Of a stretch of DNA of 64,000 nt, positions 8,478 through 16,488 are shown in pieces. A model generated the notes under the pieces. That model made no database searches, was not told where the DNA came from, and worked only from the letters and a program-made list of their open reading frames with translations. The position numbers were made by a program, and so were the translations under genes. Origin of the DNA: Cnuella takakiae (GTDB lineage: Bacteria > Bacteroidota > Bacteroidia > Chitinophagales > Chitinophagaceae); the NCBI RefSeq assembly GCF_001953305.1, contig NZ_MTFE01000010.1, positions 4,903,909-4,967,908 on the forward strand, written 5' to 3'. Each line of letters starts with the position of its first letter. Within the stretch, counting starts at the first letter, position 1.

Positions 8478-9407
8478 ATGAGCAAAACAACCTTACTGAA
8501 ACCCTTGACGCTGATTCTTGCCAGCCTGCTGTATTTAAGTTCCTTCGCTGTTGATTCCACTTTTTATTTTACCACATCCGACACGGTGCGCTTATATGTA
8601 CGGGTGGCCGGCAAAGGCAAACCCTGCCTGTTTGTACATGGCGGGCCGGGCTCTACCAGCTACTACTTTGAAGCCTTTCCCGGTGCGGCAATGATCGAAG
8701 AAAAGATGCGGATGATTTACTTCGATCAAAGAGGCAGCGGCCGCTCTGACTCGGCACACAATAAGAACTACTCATTGCAACGCATCGAAAAAGACCTGGA
8801 AGAAATACGCACTGCACTTGGATACAAACAGTGGGCGGTGATGGGGCATTCTTTCGGTGGCATAATCATCACCTCCTATGCCGCCCATCATCCCCGCACA
8901 GTAACGGAGTTGTACATGATTCACGGCACGGTAAACATGCAGGCATCCATGAGCAGCCACCTCGAATTTGGTTTACAGGAAATGGCCATTACTGACCAAA
9001 TTGCATTTCGCGATACCAACAAAGCACTCAACGAAAGAGTATGGGCAGTACATGATAAACTGAGCGAACGCAACCTCTGGTACAAATTAATGTTTCGCAA
9101 TGCTGCCGAAAAGATCATCAACGATTCGGTTACCCTAAGTGTTCCGCGCTACAACCGCGACTTTGCTTCCAGTGTATGGCAGGTACCCGAATACTGGAAT
9201 GATTTTGCACCGCTCACCGCCAATATAAAATGCCCCGTATTGGTGATTACCGGCAGGCAGGACTATGCCATCGGCATCCGGCATTATCAATCCTTCCACT
9301 TTCCCAAACAAACGACCGTACACTATATCGGCGGGCATGCTTCTTTCCAGGAAGAGCCGCAGTGGTTTGCCGAAAAAATCCTGGCCTTTGCTGCCCAACA
9401 TTCCTAA
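8478..9407 (+). CDS. Alpha/beta hydrolase, proline iminopeptidase-like, exported
   Basis: The product has 309 residues. The first 24 form a signal peptide (LTLILASLLYLSSFA). HGGPG at 54-58 is the oxyanion-hole motif of the proline iminopeptidase subgroup. The nucleophile elbow is GHSFGG with Ser125. Asp262 (TGRQDYAIG) and His287 (GGHASF) complete the triad. It therefore probably cleaves N-terminal proline peptides or small amides/esters outside the cytoplasm. The next start codon is only 44 nt after the stop, but that gene has its own promoter box. Confidence 0.85.
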   Translation: MSKTTLLKPLTLILASLLYLSSFAVDSTFYFTTSDTVRLYVRVAGKGKPCLFVHGGPGSTSYYFEAFPGAAMIEEKMRMIYFDQRGSGRSDSAHNKNYSLQRIEKDLEEIRTALGYKQWAVMGHSFGGIIITSYAAHHPRTVTELYMIHGTVNMQASMSSHLEFGLQEMAITDQIAFRDTNKALNERVWAVHDKLSERNLWYKLMFRNAAEKIINDSVTLSVPRYNRDFASSVWQVPEYWNDFAPLTANIKCPVLVITGRQDYAIGIRHYQSFHFPKQTTVHYIGGHASFQEEPQWFAEKILAFAAQHS

Positions 9408-9439
9408 ACCTCCAAAGCCCTGCCTCATCCGGCGGGGCT

Positions 9440-9448
9440 TATCTTTGC
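9440..9448 (+). promoter_or_regulatory. -7 box TATCTTTGC, 3 nt before a GTG start
   Basis: Perfect TAnnTTTGC. Only AGG separates it from GTG 9452, so the predicted transcript start coincides with the start codon (leaderless arrangement). No clear -33 element is visible. Confidence 0.55.
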
Positions 9449-9451
9449 AGG

Positions 9452-10225
9452 GTGGAACAAAGGGATTTCAAAACATTTCTGGACCGTAAAGTAGCAGAGT
9501 ACAATACGCCTGCATTTATCCTTTCCGATCCTATTTCCATTCCGCACCGTTTCAGTACCCAGCAGGACATTGAAATCTCCGGTTTGTTTGCAGCACTTTT
9601 TGCATGGGGCAACCGCACCATCATCATCAACAAAGCCACCCAACTGATGCAACTGATGGACAACGCTCCCTATGAGTTCATACAACAACACAGTGATGAT
9701 GACCTGCGCAAATTGCTACACTTCAAACACCGAACATTCAACACCACCGACCTGCTGTATTTTATTGAGTTCCTGCGGCACCATTACGAGCAACACGATA
9801 GCCTGGAAACTGCTTTTACCCGTGGCATGCAACCGGGCGATGAAAATATTGAAGGCGCACTGAATGGTTTTTACAGCTATTTCTTTTCGCTGCCCGATGC
9901 ACCATCCCGAACCGCCAAGCATGTGGCCGCACCTTTTAAAGGCTCTACCTGCAAACGCCTTAATATGTACCTGCGGTGGATGGTACGCAAGGACAAGCAA
10001 GGTGTGGATTTTGGCATTTGGAAAAAGATCAAACCTGCGCAACTTATTTGTCCTATTGATGTACACGTAGCGCGGGTAGCCAAACGATTCCAGTTGCTTG
10101 ACCGGAAACAGGTGGACTGGCTTTCAGGCATTGAACTAACGGCCAACCTTAAACGATATGATGCCAACGACCCGGCGAAGTATGACTTTGCCCTGTTTGG
10201 GCTGGGTGTAGTAGAAAAGTTTTAG
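9452..10225 (+). CDS. TIGR02757 family protein
   Basis: The product has 257 residues from GTG 9452 (reads VEQRDFKTFLDRK). The open frame to 9230 overlaps the upstream hydrolase and is not used. DIEISGLFAALFAWGNR, LRWMVRKDKQGVDFG and CPIDVHVARVA are characteristic of TIGR02757, a Bacteroidota-enriched family with helix-hairpin-helix-like content. Its biochemical role has not been established to my knowledge. The -7 box lies 3 nt before the start, so the mRNA is probably leaderless. Confidence 0.8.
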   Translation: MEQRDFKTFLDRKVAEYNTPAFILSDPISIPHRFSTQQDIEISGLFAALFAWGNRTIIINKATQLMQLMDNAPYEFIQQHSDDDLRKLLHFKHRTFNTTDLLYFIEFLRHHYEQHDSLETAFTRGMQPGDENIEGALNGFYSYFFSLPDAPSRTAKHVAAPFKGSTCKRLNMYLRWMVRKDKQGVDFGIWKKIKPAQLICPIDVHVARVAKRFQLLDRKQVDWLSGIELTANLKRYDANDPAKYDFALFGLGVVEKF

Positions 10226-10230
10226 AGAAG

Positions 10231-10322
10231 TTTCTCACAGATGGCACAGATAACACAGATATGTTTTCATACGAATGAACCTTCCGTTATTCACATCTGG
10301 GTCACCAGTGCTATCTGTGAGC
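10231..10322. repeat. Inverted pair of period-9 degenerate repeats
   Basis: The left arm 10231-10260 reads as nine-base units CTCACAGAT, GGCACAGAT, AACACAGAT. The right arm 10295-10322 is its imperfect reverse complement. It starts 5 nt after the stop at 10225. The same word family recurs at 53328-53618. Confidence 0.8.
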
Positions 10323-10369
10323 AAAGAATATAACAAAGGCTATTCCTCATTTAAGCAAACCCCAAAGCC

Positions 10370-10669
10370 ATGCAAGCAGATGCAGCACTTTCCATTTTAC
10401 AGAACCAACAGCGCAGCGCAGGTGATATAGACAAGCTGGCGGCCTTGTTGAATGCCCTGGTCTTGCACGACTTTGAAGGCCTGGTTTATTTTTTATACCG
10501 GGTAGATGTCCCGGAAAAGGAAGTGCGCAGCATACTGCAGCAGGCGCCACAGGAAGACGCAGGCCGTTTGCTGGCGGCACTGTTGCTGCGGCGGCAGGCA
10601 GCTAAGGAACAAAGCCGGCAACAGCTGCGTAAGGACGATACAGACATTCCTGAAGCGGACCGCTGGTGA
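10370..10669 (+). CDS. Small soluble protein, unknown function
   Basis: The product has 99 residues, mostly helical and charged, with an Ala/Leu/Arg-rich middle (LLAALLLRRQAAKEQ). No signal peptide, membrane segment or known motif is visible. The codon pattern looks like that of neighbouring genes, and it is bounded by a repeat upstream and a promoter box downstream at 10767, so it is probably a separate transcript. I do not recognise the family. Confidence 0.5.
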   Translation: MQADAALSILQNQQRSAGDIDKLAALLNALVLHDFEGLVYFLYRVDVPEKEVRSILQQAPQEDAGRLLAALLLRRQAAKEQSRQQLRKDDTDIPEADRW

Positions 10670-10766
10670 AACATGCACTTCATACCGCTCAGCGGCCATA
10701 CATGCAAAACAATTTGCCTGCAATCAATTAAATCCTGCAATCACCACCAATCCAACCATCCGCGAT

Positions 10767-10775
10767 TATTTTTGC
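10767..10775 (+). promoter_or_regulatory. -7 box TATTTTTGC, 3 nt before ATG
   Basis: Perfect TAnnTTTGC. Only GCT separates it from ATG 10779, so this is a second probable leaderless promoter. Confidence 0.55.
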
Positions 10776-10778
10776 GCT

Positions 10779-11900
10779 ATGAAGCTGGTGGAAGTAAATA
10801 GCAGACGCACAGAAGACGATTTCATCCAACTACCCAGGTCGATTTACCGCAACGATCGCAACTGGATCTGCCCTTTGGAGCAGGAAGTGCGTAATATTTT
10901 CCTGCCTGCCACCAACTCCTTCTTCTCCCATGGCACCTGCACCCGCTGGGTGTTGTATAACCAGGCAGGTAAGGCCATTGGCCGTATCGCTGCCTTTATC
11001 AACCACAAAAAAGTAGCCGCAGGACACCGCATGGGTGGTGTTGGTTTCTTTGAATGCATGTATAACAACGGTGCTGCGCACCTCCTGCTGGATACCGCGC
11101 GCAGCTGGATACAACAGCAAGGCCTCGAAGGCATGGAAGGCCCGATCAACTTTGGCGAGAATGACAAATTCTGGGGACTGCTGGTAGAAGGCTTCAAACC
11201 ACCCAGCATGGGCATGAACTACAACCCGCCCTACTACCAGGAGTTTTTTGAAGGATATGGCTTTACCAAGGCTTATGATCAGCTGACTAACTTCCTGGAT
11301 GCGACCAAGCCCCTGCCCGAACGCTTTACCAAAATTGCCAACTGGATCCGCAAAAAGCCAGGCTATGATTTCCGGCATTTTGATATCCGTCAGTTCGACA
11401 AGTTTGCAGCCGATTTCAGGGAGATTTACAACGATGCCTGGCAGGATTTTGAAAACTTCGTCCCCATTGATATGGGCAGCATCAAGGATTCATTTCGCGA
11501 GATGAAGCCCATCATGGATGAAAAGATCATCTGGTTTGCCTATCACAACGAAGCGCCTATTGCCTTTGTACTGTGCCTGCCTGATGTAAACCAGATTTTG
11601 CGTCATGTAAACGGCAAGCTCGACCTGTTGGGTAAACTGAAATTCCTGTGGTATAAAAACACCACGACCATCGACCGCCTCCGCATTATCATCATGGGCT
11701 GCAAAAAGAAATACCAGAACCATGGCGTTGAGTCGGCGCTGATCCAGTGCCTCCAACAGGAAGTGGTGCCCCGCGGCACCATCAAAGGCGTAGAACTGGC
11801 CTGGGTAGGCGATTTCAACGACAAGATGATGTCCATACACGAAGCAACCGGTGCGGTACGGGATAAGGTGCACCGGACGTACCGGTATACATTCGACTAG
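10779..11900 (+). CDS. GNAT-like acetyltransferase-fold protein
   Basis: The product has 373 residues from ATG 10779. The longer frame from 10506 runs through the preceding gene and past the promoter box. Motifs WICPLEQEVR, GRIAAFINHK, GVGFFECMYN, MEGPINFGEND and WVGDFNDKMMSIHEATGA are those of a widespread GNAT-related family of about 370 residues, usually annotated N-acetyltransferase or hypothetical. The NFGEN and late EATGA segments resemble the acetyl-CoA region of two-domain GNAT proteins. The substrate is unknown. Confidence 0.75.
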   Translation: MKLVEVNSRRTEDDFIQLPRSIYRNDRNWICPLEQEVRNIFLPATNSFFSHGTCTRWVLYNQAGKAIGRIAAFINHKKVAAGHRMGGVGFFECMYNNGAAHLLLDTARSWIQQQGLEGMEGPINFGENDKFWGLLVEGFKPPSMGMNYNPPYYQEFFEGYGFTKAYDQLTNFLDATKPLPERFTKIANWIRKKPGYDFRHFDIRQFDKFAADFREIYNDAWQDFENFVPIDMGSIKDSFREMKPIMDEKIIWFAYHNEAPIAFVLCLPDVNQILRHVNGKLDLLGKLKFLWYKNTTTIDRLRIIIMGCKKKYQNHGVESALIQCLQQEVVPRGTIKGVELAWVGDFNDKMMSIHEATGAVRDKVHRTYRYTFD

Positions 11901-11921
11901 GAACCGCAGATTTGCATGATC
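11901..11921 (+). repeat. E-type word directly after a stop codon
   Basis: GAACCGCAGATTTGCATG follows immediately after the TAG at 11898-11900. It is one mismatch from the 18-bp word at 2963 (read on the sense strand). Confidence 0.75.
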
Positions 11922-11976
11922 ATCGGTTCCGGTTGCTGGTACCATTTTTTTATGACTTCCGCCAAACAGGAATCAT

Positions 11977-13518
11977 ATGAAACGCGATGGCGCAACTACC
12001 AGCCTTTGGCAGCACAACCTTCCCGACTACCAGCCACAGAACAGTACCCTGCCTACCGATGTGGTGGATGTATTGATTGTAGGTGGTGGCATTACCGGTA
12101 TTACTACGGCCCTGCTGCTGCAACAGGGCGGGCTGCGTTGTGTGGTGGCCGAAGCCCAGACCCTTTGCTTTGGGACAACCGGCGGCACCACCTCGCATAT
12201 CAATTCCTTTTTTGACACCGACTACCATACCATCCGCCAGGACTTTGGGGTGGAGGGCGCCCAAACCGTGGCACGGGCTACCCGGCAGGCCATTGAGCTT
12301 TTTGCCCACCATGTAAAAACTTACAATATCGACTGTGAATTCAGCGAGCGGGATGCCTATGTGTATGCCCAAACCGACGAGCAGGTGAGCCAGTTAAATA
12401 AAATGATGGAAGCGTCGCTGGAAGCGGGTGCCTATGTAGCTTATGCCGACAGCATTCCTATTCCCACCGATTTCCAGAAAGCCATCGTATATCCCCGCAA
12501 TGCGCAGATCCATCCCACAAAGTATGTATTTGCATTAGCAAAGGAGTTTGAAGCCTTAGGCGGTGTTATTCTGCAAAACTGTACGGTTGGCCATGTTGGG
12601 GGCGACGAGCTGATGCTGGAAGCCGAAACCAGCATGGGTGTGATCAAAGCCAAGTACCTGGTGTATGCAACCCATATTCCGCCCGGCGGCATCAACCTGC
12701 TGCACTTCAGGGCACACCCCTACCGCAGCTATGCCATGGCGGTAACGCTGAACAACGAAAGCCAGTACCCCGAATCGCTGGCTTATAACATGTACGATCC
12801 TTACTATTACTACCGCACGCAGGAAACGGATGGCAGGCGTTACCTTATTGTAGGCGGCGAAGATCATAAAACGGCACACGAAGAAAATACCGAAGCCTGT
12901 TTCGACCGGCTGGAGGCACATGTGCGCCGCCATTACGATGTAAAGGAAATAGCATTCAAATGGTCCTCACAATACTTTGAGCCAAGTGATGGCCTTGCCT
13001 ATATCGGCCTCAACCCAGGCACCCACGACAACATCCTTGTGGCAGCAGGATATAGCGGCAATGGCATCACTTACAGCCATATTGCGGCCATTACGCTATC
13101 GCAGATGATCCTGCAAAAACAAAGCGAATACGCCACCCTCTTCAATCCAAGGAGGGTAAAGCCTATTGCAGGTTTTACCGAGTTTGTAAAAGAGAACGTA
13201 GATGTGGTGAAAGAGTTTTTCAGCAAGCGTTTTTCGCAGGAAGAAATAGCTGTGCTGGCCGATCTGGCACCCGGCGAAGCCAAAGTGGTAAAGTTTGAAG
13301 GCGAGTCCATTGCCCTGTATAAAGACGAAGCCGGGAAGCTACATGCCGTAGATCCGATCTGCCCGCACGCCAAGTGCGCCGTAGGCTGGAACCGCGCCGA
13401 AAAAAGCTGGGATTGCCCCTGTCATGGCTCGCGCTTTTCCCCCGATGGACAGCTGCTTACCGGACCGGCAAGGAAAGGGTTGGAGCCGATAGATTTGGCG
13501 AAATTGATGGAAAGCTAA
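11977..13518 (+). CDS. FAD-dependent oxidoreductase with C-terminal Rieske domain
   Basis: The product has 513 residues. The N-terminal DAO-type FAD domain has VLIVGGGITGITTALLL (GGGITG at 36-41). The C-terminal 85 residues form a Rieske domain with ligands C462-P-H464 and C480-P-C-H483. Such DadA-Rieske fusions form a known family thought to pass electrons from an oxidised amine or amino acid, through FAD, to the [2Fe-2S] cluster. The physiological substrate is unknown. No signal peptide is seen, so it is probably cytoplasmic. It is convergent with gldD across an inverted repeat. Confidence 0.9.
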   Translation: MKRDGATTSLWQHNLPDYQPQNSTLPTDVVDVLIVGGGITGITTALLLQQGGLRCVVAEAQTLCFGTTGGTTSHINSFFDTDYHTIRQDFGVEGAQTVARATRQAIELFAHHVKTYNIDCEFSERDAYVYAQTDEQVSQLNKMMEASLEAGAYVAYADSIPIPTDFQKAIVYPRNAQIHPTKYVFALAKEFEALGGVILQNCTVGHVGGDELMLEAETSMGVIKAKYLVYATHIPPGGINLLHFRAHPYRSYAMAVTLNNESQYPESLAYNMYDPYYYYRTQETDGRRYLIVGGEDHKTAHEENTEACFDRLEAHVRRHYDVKEIAFKWSSQYFEPSDGLAYIGLNPGTHDNILVAAGYSGNGITYSHIAAITLSQMILQKQSEYATLFNPRRVKPIAGFTEFVKENVDVVKEFFSKRFSQEEIAVLADLAPGEAKVVKFEGESIALYKDEAGKLHAVDPICPHAKCAVGWNRAEKSWDCPCHGSRFSPDGQLLTGPARKGLEPIDLAKLMES

Positions 13519-13633
13519 TTTGCTAATGTGCTAATTAGCCAATGTGCCAAAAATTTTGCTCTGATGCTAATGGAGTGACAAGTCAATGCCAGCACCCCTT
13601 AGCACATTATCACATTAGCTAATTAGCACATTA
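13514..13633. repeat. Inverted pair of period-8 degenerate repeats between convergent genes
   Basis: The left arm 13514-13548 reads as eight-base units GCTAATTT, GCTAATGT, GCTAATTA, GCCAATGT. The right arm 13601-13633 is its reverse complement, with TAATGTGCTAATTAGC matched exactly. The stop codons of both convergent genes lie inside the arms. Confidence 0.9.
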
Positions 13634-14230
13634 TTTTTTCCACTCCAATGTATTAATCAGCTGCTGCAAATCTCTACGCAGGAAATCATTTACCGGTTGC
13701 AAAGAATCGGCATTGGGCGTGGCGCTGAAGTAAAGGGCGCCGCGTAAAAAATGGCGGGTAGAGTCGGTGATAAAAAACTGGCTGGCTGTAGCGGTATTGC
13801 CTTTCAGATTGAAGAAAACTCCCGATAAGCCCTTAGGAGTCACAAATGGCTCGGGCTCGATGGCGGAGGCTTTATACGTGTGTTGTTTATACGAAAGGGT
13901 AAAGGCATCGTTTACCAGCGAATCAAAATTGTTTGGCTCCACTTCTTTGTAGCTGATATGGATGCGGCCGCCAAACTGCGGGAAATCGATATTGATCCAA
14001 TAGGGATTCTCGGGCCGGCTTTCGAAGAAGGTACTGTCTTTTACCACCACACCGTAAGCTGGGTACTGGAAAGTATAAGGGTAACCCTGCTGATTGAAGG
14101 TTTGGTACCGCTTATCGGGCATGCCGATTTTAAAATAACCGCGTGGCTTGGGTGTGTAATCGGAGTTGCAGGCAAGCAAAAACAGCACACAGGAAAAAAA
14201 CATCAAAAACCGGATACCCATACCGCTCAT
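13631..14230 (-). CDS. gldD: Gliding motility lipoprotein GldD
   Basis: The product has 199 residues. The lipoprotein signal ends FLLAC, followed directly by NSDYTPKPRGYFKIGMPDK. The TPKPRGYF-type motif is the hallmark of GldD. ATG 14221 is an alternative start, three codons in. GldD is one of the lipoproteins needed for gliding and for the type IX secretion apparatus in Flavobacterium johnsoniae. Here it follows gldE by 38 nt, the conserved order in the phylum. Its presence does not prove that the organism glides. Confidence 0.9.
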   Translation of the reverse strand: MSGMGIRFLMFFSCVLFLLACNSDYTPKPRGYFKIGMPDKRYQTFNQQGYPYTFQYPAYGVVVKDSTFFESRPENPYWINIDFPQFGGRIHISYKEVEPNNFDSLVNDAFTLSYKQHTYKASAIEPEPFVTPKGLSGVFFNLKGNTATASQFFITDSTRHFLRGALYFSATPNADSLQPVNDFLRRDLQQLINTLEWKK

Positions 14231-14233
14231 CAG

Positions 14234-14265
14234 ACTTTGAACTTTAAACTATGAACTAAGAACTG
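14234..14265. repeat. Short period-7 repeat inside the gldE-gldD gap
   Basis: The plus strand reads as seven-base units ACTTTGA, ACTTTAA, ACTATGA, ACTAAGA. It has the tandem-word architecture of the larger intergenic elements but no inverted partner. Confidence 0.6.
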
Positions 14266-14268
14266 CCC

Positions 14269-15603
14269 TCAGGCTTCCTCGCGTTGCGCAATGGTTACCT
14301 GTACGCTGCCGATGCGGTTGCGTTCCACATTCAGCACTTTAAACTGGAAATCGCCGGCGGTAAGCACTTCATTGGCTTGCGGAAACTCGCCTGCAATTTC
14401 CAGCACCAGCCCGCCAACGGAATCGCTTTCCCCTTTCACCTTATCAAAAGTATCCAGGCTAAGGCCAAGGTGCCGGCACATATCGTAAAGCATCATTTTG
14501 CCATCGATGATGTAGCTGTTGTCGGTGATCTTTTGGATTCCGCTTTCCTCTTCGTCAAACTCGTCATGGATATCGCCAATAATTTCTTCCAGGATGTCTT
14601 CCATGGTAACGATACCGCTGGTTCCGCCAAATTCATCTACCACAATAGCAAAGTGAATGCGTTTGTGCTGAAATTCCTGGAGGAGGTCTTTGATCAGTTT
14701 CGACTCGGGAACAAAGAAGGTCGGCCTGATCAGGCTGTGCCAATCGAAACTGGTGTTCTCCATATGGGGCACCAGGTCCTTGGTATTGATTACGCCAACA
14801 ATATCGTCCATGCTGCCCCGGTAAATAGGCAGGCGCGAATAATGCAACTCTTCCACCTTCCCAAGCAGTTCGGGAAAAGAGGTGCTGTATTCAATACCAT
14901 TCACATCAAGGCGGAAACGCATGATCTGCCGCACATTGATGTTGCCAAACTTCACAATGCCTTTAAGGATATTTTTTTCTTCATCGGTCGTTTCTACCGT
15001 ATTTACATCAATGGCCTCATCCAACTCACGCACACTGCGGGTTTGCTGCTGGTTGGCGCCACTCACCTGGCTGATGTTTTCGGCTATATCCACCATGCGC
15101 AGGGAGATGCGGCGCAATAAAAGGTGAATACCTTCTACTACAGCCGAAGTGCTGTAGGCAAAACGGAGATTGTTCTGGGTAGCCCAAACCTTGGGCAGGA
15201 TCTTGCCCAGCAGCACGATCACAAAGGCCATCACCAGAATTTTTACCAGCAGGTCGATGTTGATGGGAACGATGATGTGCACGGTACCCAACTGCAAAAC
15301 CGGGGTGAGCAGGTAATTGCCCAGGATGATGATACTGATATCGAAGATGGTTCCTGCCATCAGCAGGGAAGTGTATACCGCTTTCCGCTCATCGAGCAGG
15401 GTGGTGATGCGGCGGGCGGCGGCATGCTGCTTTGTTTTGAGCATGTTTACGTCCTTGGGGAGCAACGAAAACAAGGCGACCTCGGCGCCCGAAGCGATAA
15501 AACTCAACAGCAAAAGGATCAGCAACAACACCGCAAGAAAGACGGTACTCTGGGGGTTGATGGCTAAAAGGTGGAATCCATGACTGGCCGTACTGTGATC
15601 CAA
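14269..15603 (-). CDS. gldE: GldE, CNNM/CBS/CorC-type membrane protein
   Basis: The product has 444 residues. An N-terminal CNNM domain (DUF21; about four hydrophobic segments within 20-160) is followed by a CBS pair (VNVRQIMRFRLDVNG to FEGGTSGIVTMEDI-type motifs, with DEFGGTSGIVTMEDILEEI) and a CorC/HlyC C-terminal domain. It is related to magnesium/cobalt efflux proteins. GldE supports gliding together with GldD in F. johnsoniae. A TAA lies two codons upstream of the TTG at 15601-15603 and no in-frame ATG precedes the first membrane helix, so the start is TTG. Confidence 0.9.
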   Translation of the reverse strand: MDHSTASHGFHLLAINPQSTVFLAVLLLILLLLSFIASGAEVALFSLLPKDVNMLKTKQHAAARRITTLLDERKAVYTSLLMAGTIFDISIIILGNYLLTPVLQLGTVHIIVPINIDLLVKILVMAFVIVLLGKILPKVWATQNNLRFAYSTSAVVEGIHLLLRRISLRMVDIAENISQVSGANQQQTRSVRELDEAIDVNTVETTDEEKNILKGIVKFGNINVRQIMRFRLDVNGIEYSTSFPELLGKVEELHYSRLPIYRGSMDDIVGVINTKDLVPHMENTSFDWHSLIRPTFFVPESKLIKDLLQEFQHKRIHFAIVVDEFGGTSGIVTMEDILEEIIGDIHDEFDEEESGIQKITDNSYIIDGKMMLYDMCRHLGLSLDTFDKVKGESDSVGGLVLEIAGEFPQANEVLTAGDFQFKVLNVERNRIGSVQVTIAQREEA

Positions 15604-15628
15604 GCGTATTTATTTGGTGAAAAGTTAT

Positions 15629-15655
15629 TCAAAAGGCAGGTCTTTTAAACCTGCC
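15629..15655 (-). terminator. Hairpin between ssb and gldE
   Basis: On the minus strand GGCAGGT pairs with ACCTGCC and is followed by TTTTG. It could terminate or attenuate ssb read-through into gldE. A TAATTTTGC box at 15669-15677 just upstream could supply a separate gldE promoter. Confidence 0.6.
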
Positions 15656-15689
15656 TATGAACTTAAAAGCAAAATTATGTTTTATCCCG

Positions 15690-16127
15690 TCAAAAAGGTA
15701 TGTCGGGTGTAGGCTCCGGAATGGGCGCATCGGAGGAGGACATACCTTCCAGGCCACCTTCATGCGGCAGGGAGCCATGCTGGCCGCTGCCGTCGTGGCG
15801 CTTGTCCAGCATAATCAGGTTGTCACCTACTACTTCGGTGGCAAACTTCCGGTTGCCGTCCTTGTCTTCCCAGCTTCGGGTGCGCAGGCGGCCTTCAATG
15901 TACACCAAGCTGCCTTTATGCAGGTATTTGTGCGCCAGTTCGGCCAGGCCCCGCCACAATACCACGGTATGCCATTCGGTTTGCGATACCAGTTTGCCGC
16001 TGCGGTCCTTGAAAGTTTCGGTAGTCGCCAGCGGGAACTTCGCCACACCGATATTGCCCTCTAAAAATTGAATATCCGGATCCTTTCCCAAGTTGCCTAT
16101 AAGCATCACACGGTTAACGCCTCGCAT
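15690..16127 (-). CDS. ssb: Single-stranded DNA-binding protein
   Basis: The product has 145 residues. The OB-fold begins MRGVNRVMLIGNLGKDPDI, continues through TEWHTVVLWRGLAELA and YIEGRLRTRSW, and ends in a flexible tail with the acidic/hydrophobic tip PDIPF that recruits partner proteins. The length is short compared with E. coli SSB but normal for Bacteroidota. It binds ssDNA in replication and repair. It sits between mutY and gldE, a conserved arrangement. Confidence 0.95.
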   Translation of the reverse strand: MRGVNRVMLIGNLGKDPDIQFLEGNIGVAKFPLATTETFKDRSGKLVSQTEWHTVVLWRGLAELAHKYLHKGSLVYIEGRLRTRSWEDKDGNRKFATEVVGDNLIMLDKRHDGSGQHGSLPHEGGLEGMSSSDAPIPEPTPDIPF

Positions 16128-16488
16128 AAGATTCTGTTTATTCGGTAAGTGGAACGTTCGTCGAACAAATCGGCTTTCCTAAGTTAGAAAAGATTATCAA
16201 AAAAAGGGCCATTAACCCCTTTGTGTTTACGCCGGAATGCGGCGCCGGATAACCCCCGCCAGAATTAAGAAACCCGTTCTGATTTGTCGTTCATCCCATT
16301 CCGTGACAGCTGCAACTAATCATGGATCAACCTTTTACTAAAACTGCATTTCACCAACGCTTGGCTCGGTAAAACTGGTCTTGCGGGTAACCAAGCCTGC
16401 TGCATTGGCTGCACCGCGTCAATTGTGGCGCAGCCCGTAAAACTTTTTCGGGTGCACTACAGCGTGCCTGATATCGTCATGCAAAAGA
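16128..16488. other. Intergenic region between mutY and ssb
   Basis: 361 nt without a credible gene. On the minus strand AAAGGG pairs with CCCTTT and seven Ts follow (16199-16223), which looks like a terminator for mutY or for a short transcript within its 3-prime region. I see no period-7 repeat here. Confidence 0.5.
16199..16223 (-). terminator. Possible terminator downstream of mutY
   Basis: Minus strand: AAAGGG, loop GTTAATGG, CCCTTT and a T run. It lies 266 nt after the mutY stop, which is unusually far. Confidence 0.5.
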
